Origin: Planctomycetia bacterium
GTDB taxonomy: Bacteria; Planctomycetota; Phycisphaerae; Phycisphaerales; SM1A02
Reading direction: 5' to 3'
Assembly: GCA_005799205.1 (NCBI GenBank)
Contig: SYHM01000203.1
Span: forward strand, 1-6,236
DNA length: 6,236 nt
The position numbers and the translations under genes are program-made. Shown here piece by piece: positions 4,819-6,236 of this stretch (its first letter is position 1; each line of letters opens with the position of its first letter). The notes under the pieces were generated by a model that was not told the DNA's origin, ran no database searches, and saw only the letters and a list, made by a program, of their open reading frames with translations.

Positions 4819-6236
4819 GTGTCCTGCGCTCGCGCTGCTCTCCTTGCGCTCGTTGCTTGGTTCCCCAATCAGTCGGCTCCCACGGCGGTTCCGGCAGAGC
4901 GGCAGGCGAGCACCGTCGCCATCATCTCGATACGTGGGCCGATTGATGAGGTCACAGCTGCTTCGGTTATGCGAAGAACGGAGCGAGCTCTGGCTGTGGG
5001 CGCCAACGCAATCGTGCTCGACCTGGACACCCCTGGTGGCGACCTGTTGGCAACGCTGCAACTCTGCAACTTCATCAAATCGCAAATGCCATCGAATACT
5101 GTCGCGTGGGTTCATCCCCAGGCGTATTCGGCAGGAACCATCTTGGCTCTCGCGACGCGCGAGATTCTTGTGAGTCCTGGCTCAGCATTCGGGGATGCGG
5201 CCCCGATTCAAGTCATTCCGGGGGCTGGGCTCGTTCCGCTTCCCGCAACCGAGCGCGCGAAGATGGAGGCTCCCATCATCTCCGAAGTTGTCGATAGCGC
5301 GCGCAGGCGGGGCTACGACGAAAACCTTGTCCAAGGGTTCGTGCGACTGGGCTCAGAATTGTGGCTCATCGAGCATGCTGAGACAGGCAAGCGCGCTCTC
5401 GTCGAAGCGCAGGAGTACGCGGACGTGTTCGGTGAGGCTCCGCCTCGTCAGGCGCTCCCTGTCTCCCAAGCAGTGGCCGCTGAAGGCGGAGGCGAGATCG
5501 CGTCTCTCTCACCATGGTTTGCACTCTTCGCTCCGAGCGAAGTGCTCGACAGTCCACAGAGTGAGCCGACTCCACGAAAGCGCCTCGGTTCGGGCGAACG
5601 GGGTCAGTGGAAACTCGTCGGCCAGATCGTGAAGTCTGATCAGTTGCTCGTACTCCATCCAGACGAGGCACTTTCCCTCGGCCTTGCAAAGGCATCGATT
5701 GCATCAGATCAAGAACTCTCAGCGTGGTTTGGCGCATCGACGATCATTCGCTTCGACGAGAACTGGTCTGAGTGGCTCGTCCGCTTTCTTGTCAGTTGGC
5801 CAGTGAGAATCGCGCTCATTGTCGTATTGATCGTTGGGTTCGTCCTTGAGGCACTGACTCCAGGCTTTGGCATCTTCGGAACCGCTGCGGCGATCGCGCT
5901 GCTCTTGCTTGTCGGGGCGCCCGCATTCGTTGGCCTCGCTGAGTGGTGGGAGCTCATCGCCGTTGTGCTCGGGCTCGGCCTCGTCGCACTCGACCTCGTG
6001 ATTCTTCCCCTTGGCGGATGGGTTGCGGTCGCAGGGGGCGCGCTCGTGCTCGGCGGTCTCGTATCGAGCTTCGTCACGCGCGATCTTTCAAGCGCGGCTG
6101 GACAACAGCAGCTTTTCATGAGCATTGGCTCAACACTCGCGGGGATTTTCGGATCGATCACGATCGTGTGGTTCGCCTCGAAGTCACTTCCGCAATCGGC
6201 ACTCGCGCGGCGCGCGATCCTGACAACGGCTGCGAC
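4819..6236 (+). CDS. NfeD-type membrane-bound serine protease (ClpP class), 3' end missing
   Basis: An open frame of 472 codons runs from GTG 4819 off the right edge. After a short hydrophobic N-terminus (about 5-14, probable signal peptide or anchor) comes a ClpP/SppA-like fold: VAIISIRGPID (33-43), IVLDLDTPGGDLL (65-77), VAWVHPQAYSAG (95-106) with Ser104 as likely nucleophile, and Lys148 (ERAKMEAP), placed where archaeal NfeD-type proteases have the dyad Lys. Residues about 200-265 are a variable linker. Then LLVLHPDEALSLGLA (276-290), NWSEWL (315-320) and several membrane helices (about 331-345, 354-372, 378-396, 402-418, 437-453), including LEALTPGFGIFG (343-354), typical of NfeD. The C-terminal OB-fold domain expected in full-length members is not in view. 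These proteins are linked to membrane protein quality control with stomatin partners. No Shine-Dalgarno is seen and no other good start exists upstream, so the start is uncertain. Confidence 0.88.
   Translation, partial: MSCARAALLALVAWFPNQSAPTAVPAERQASTVAIISIRGPIDEVTAASVMRRTERALAVGANAIVLDLDTPGGDLLATLQLCNFIKSQMPSNTVAWVHPQAYSAGTILALATREILVSPGSAFGDAAPIQVIPGAGLVPLPATERAKMEAPIISEVVDSARRRGYDENLVQGFVRLGSELWLIEHAETGKRALVEAQEYADVFGEAPPRQALPVSQAVAAEGGGEIASLSPWFALFAPSEVLDSPQSEPTPRKRLGSGERGQWKLVGQIVKSDQLLVLHPDEALSLGLAKASIASDQELSAWFGASTIIRFDENWSEWLVRFLVSWPVRIALIVVLIVGFVLEALTPGFGIFGTAAAIALLLLVGAPAFVGLAEWWELIAVVLGLGLVALDLVILPLGGWVAVAGGALVLGGLVSSFVTRDLSSAAGQQQLFMSIGSTLAGIFGSITIVWFASKSLPQSALARRAILTTAA

Noticed and set aside
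4486..5115. Minus-strand frame of 209 codons across the pilin end, terminator and NfeD start
   Set aside because: It is antisense to two well-supported genes and crosses the terminator; its composition is typical of shadow frames.
5709..6161. Minus-strand frame of 150 codons
   Set aside because: The Ser/Thr/Pro/Arg-rich product is the usual antisense image of a membrane-helix coding stretch, here the NfeD membrane domain.

Overview
The window looks like a piece of a Gram-negative, moderately GC-rich chromosome, most likely from the Planctomycetota and perhaps the Phycisphaerae. The assignment is inferred from three things together: tandem prepilin-like genes with an R-A-F-T-L-[IV]-E-L-L-V-V leader and a C-terminal H...D-x-H signature, a PknB-type Ser/Thr kinase with an N-terminal two-motif helical module, and an NfeD-type membrane protease beside a WaaC-like heptosyltransferase. 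No marker gene proves it. I see no mobile element, CRISPR array, tRNA or rRNA.

Layout. (1) Positions 1-560, minus strand: the first 186 codons of a GT9 heptosyltransferase, cut by the left edge. (2) Positions 561-624: a short divergent promoter region with back-to-back -10-like boxes. (3) Positions 625-1962, plus: a membrane-anchored Ser/Thr kinase. (4) Positions 1969-2445, minus: a RidA/YjgF-family protein, convergent with the kinase and 6 bp from it. (5) Positions 2446-2886: a non-coding stretch of about 440 bp with a candidate promoter, nested inverted repeats, a hairpin followed by six T, a C8 tract and small tandem duplications around the next start codon. (6) Positions 2887-3825 and 3868-4734, plus: two paralogous prepilin-like proteins forming a bicistron that ends at a strong intrinsic terminator (4769-4800). 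(7) Positions 4819 to the right edge, plus: the first 472 codons of an NfeD-type membrane serine protease.

How the genes relate. The two prepilins are the only clear operon, with a leader in front, a good ribosome binding site on the second gene and one terminator behind. The heptosyltransferase (outer-membrane glycolipid core), the pseudopilins and the NfeD protease all concern the envelope. The kinase is tethered to the inner membrane but has no extracytoplasmic sensor; its N-terminal motifs resemble the MshEN module of type IV pilus and type II secretion ATPases. A link between kinase and pilins is only suggested by proximity. RidA is a housekeeping metabolite-damage protein with no evident tie to its neighbours.

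I found no clear new defence or biosynthetic system. The parts most worth a second look are the structured leader before the pilin pair, the variant H-x13-D-N-H signature shared by the two pilins, and the kinase architecture.
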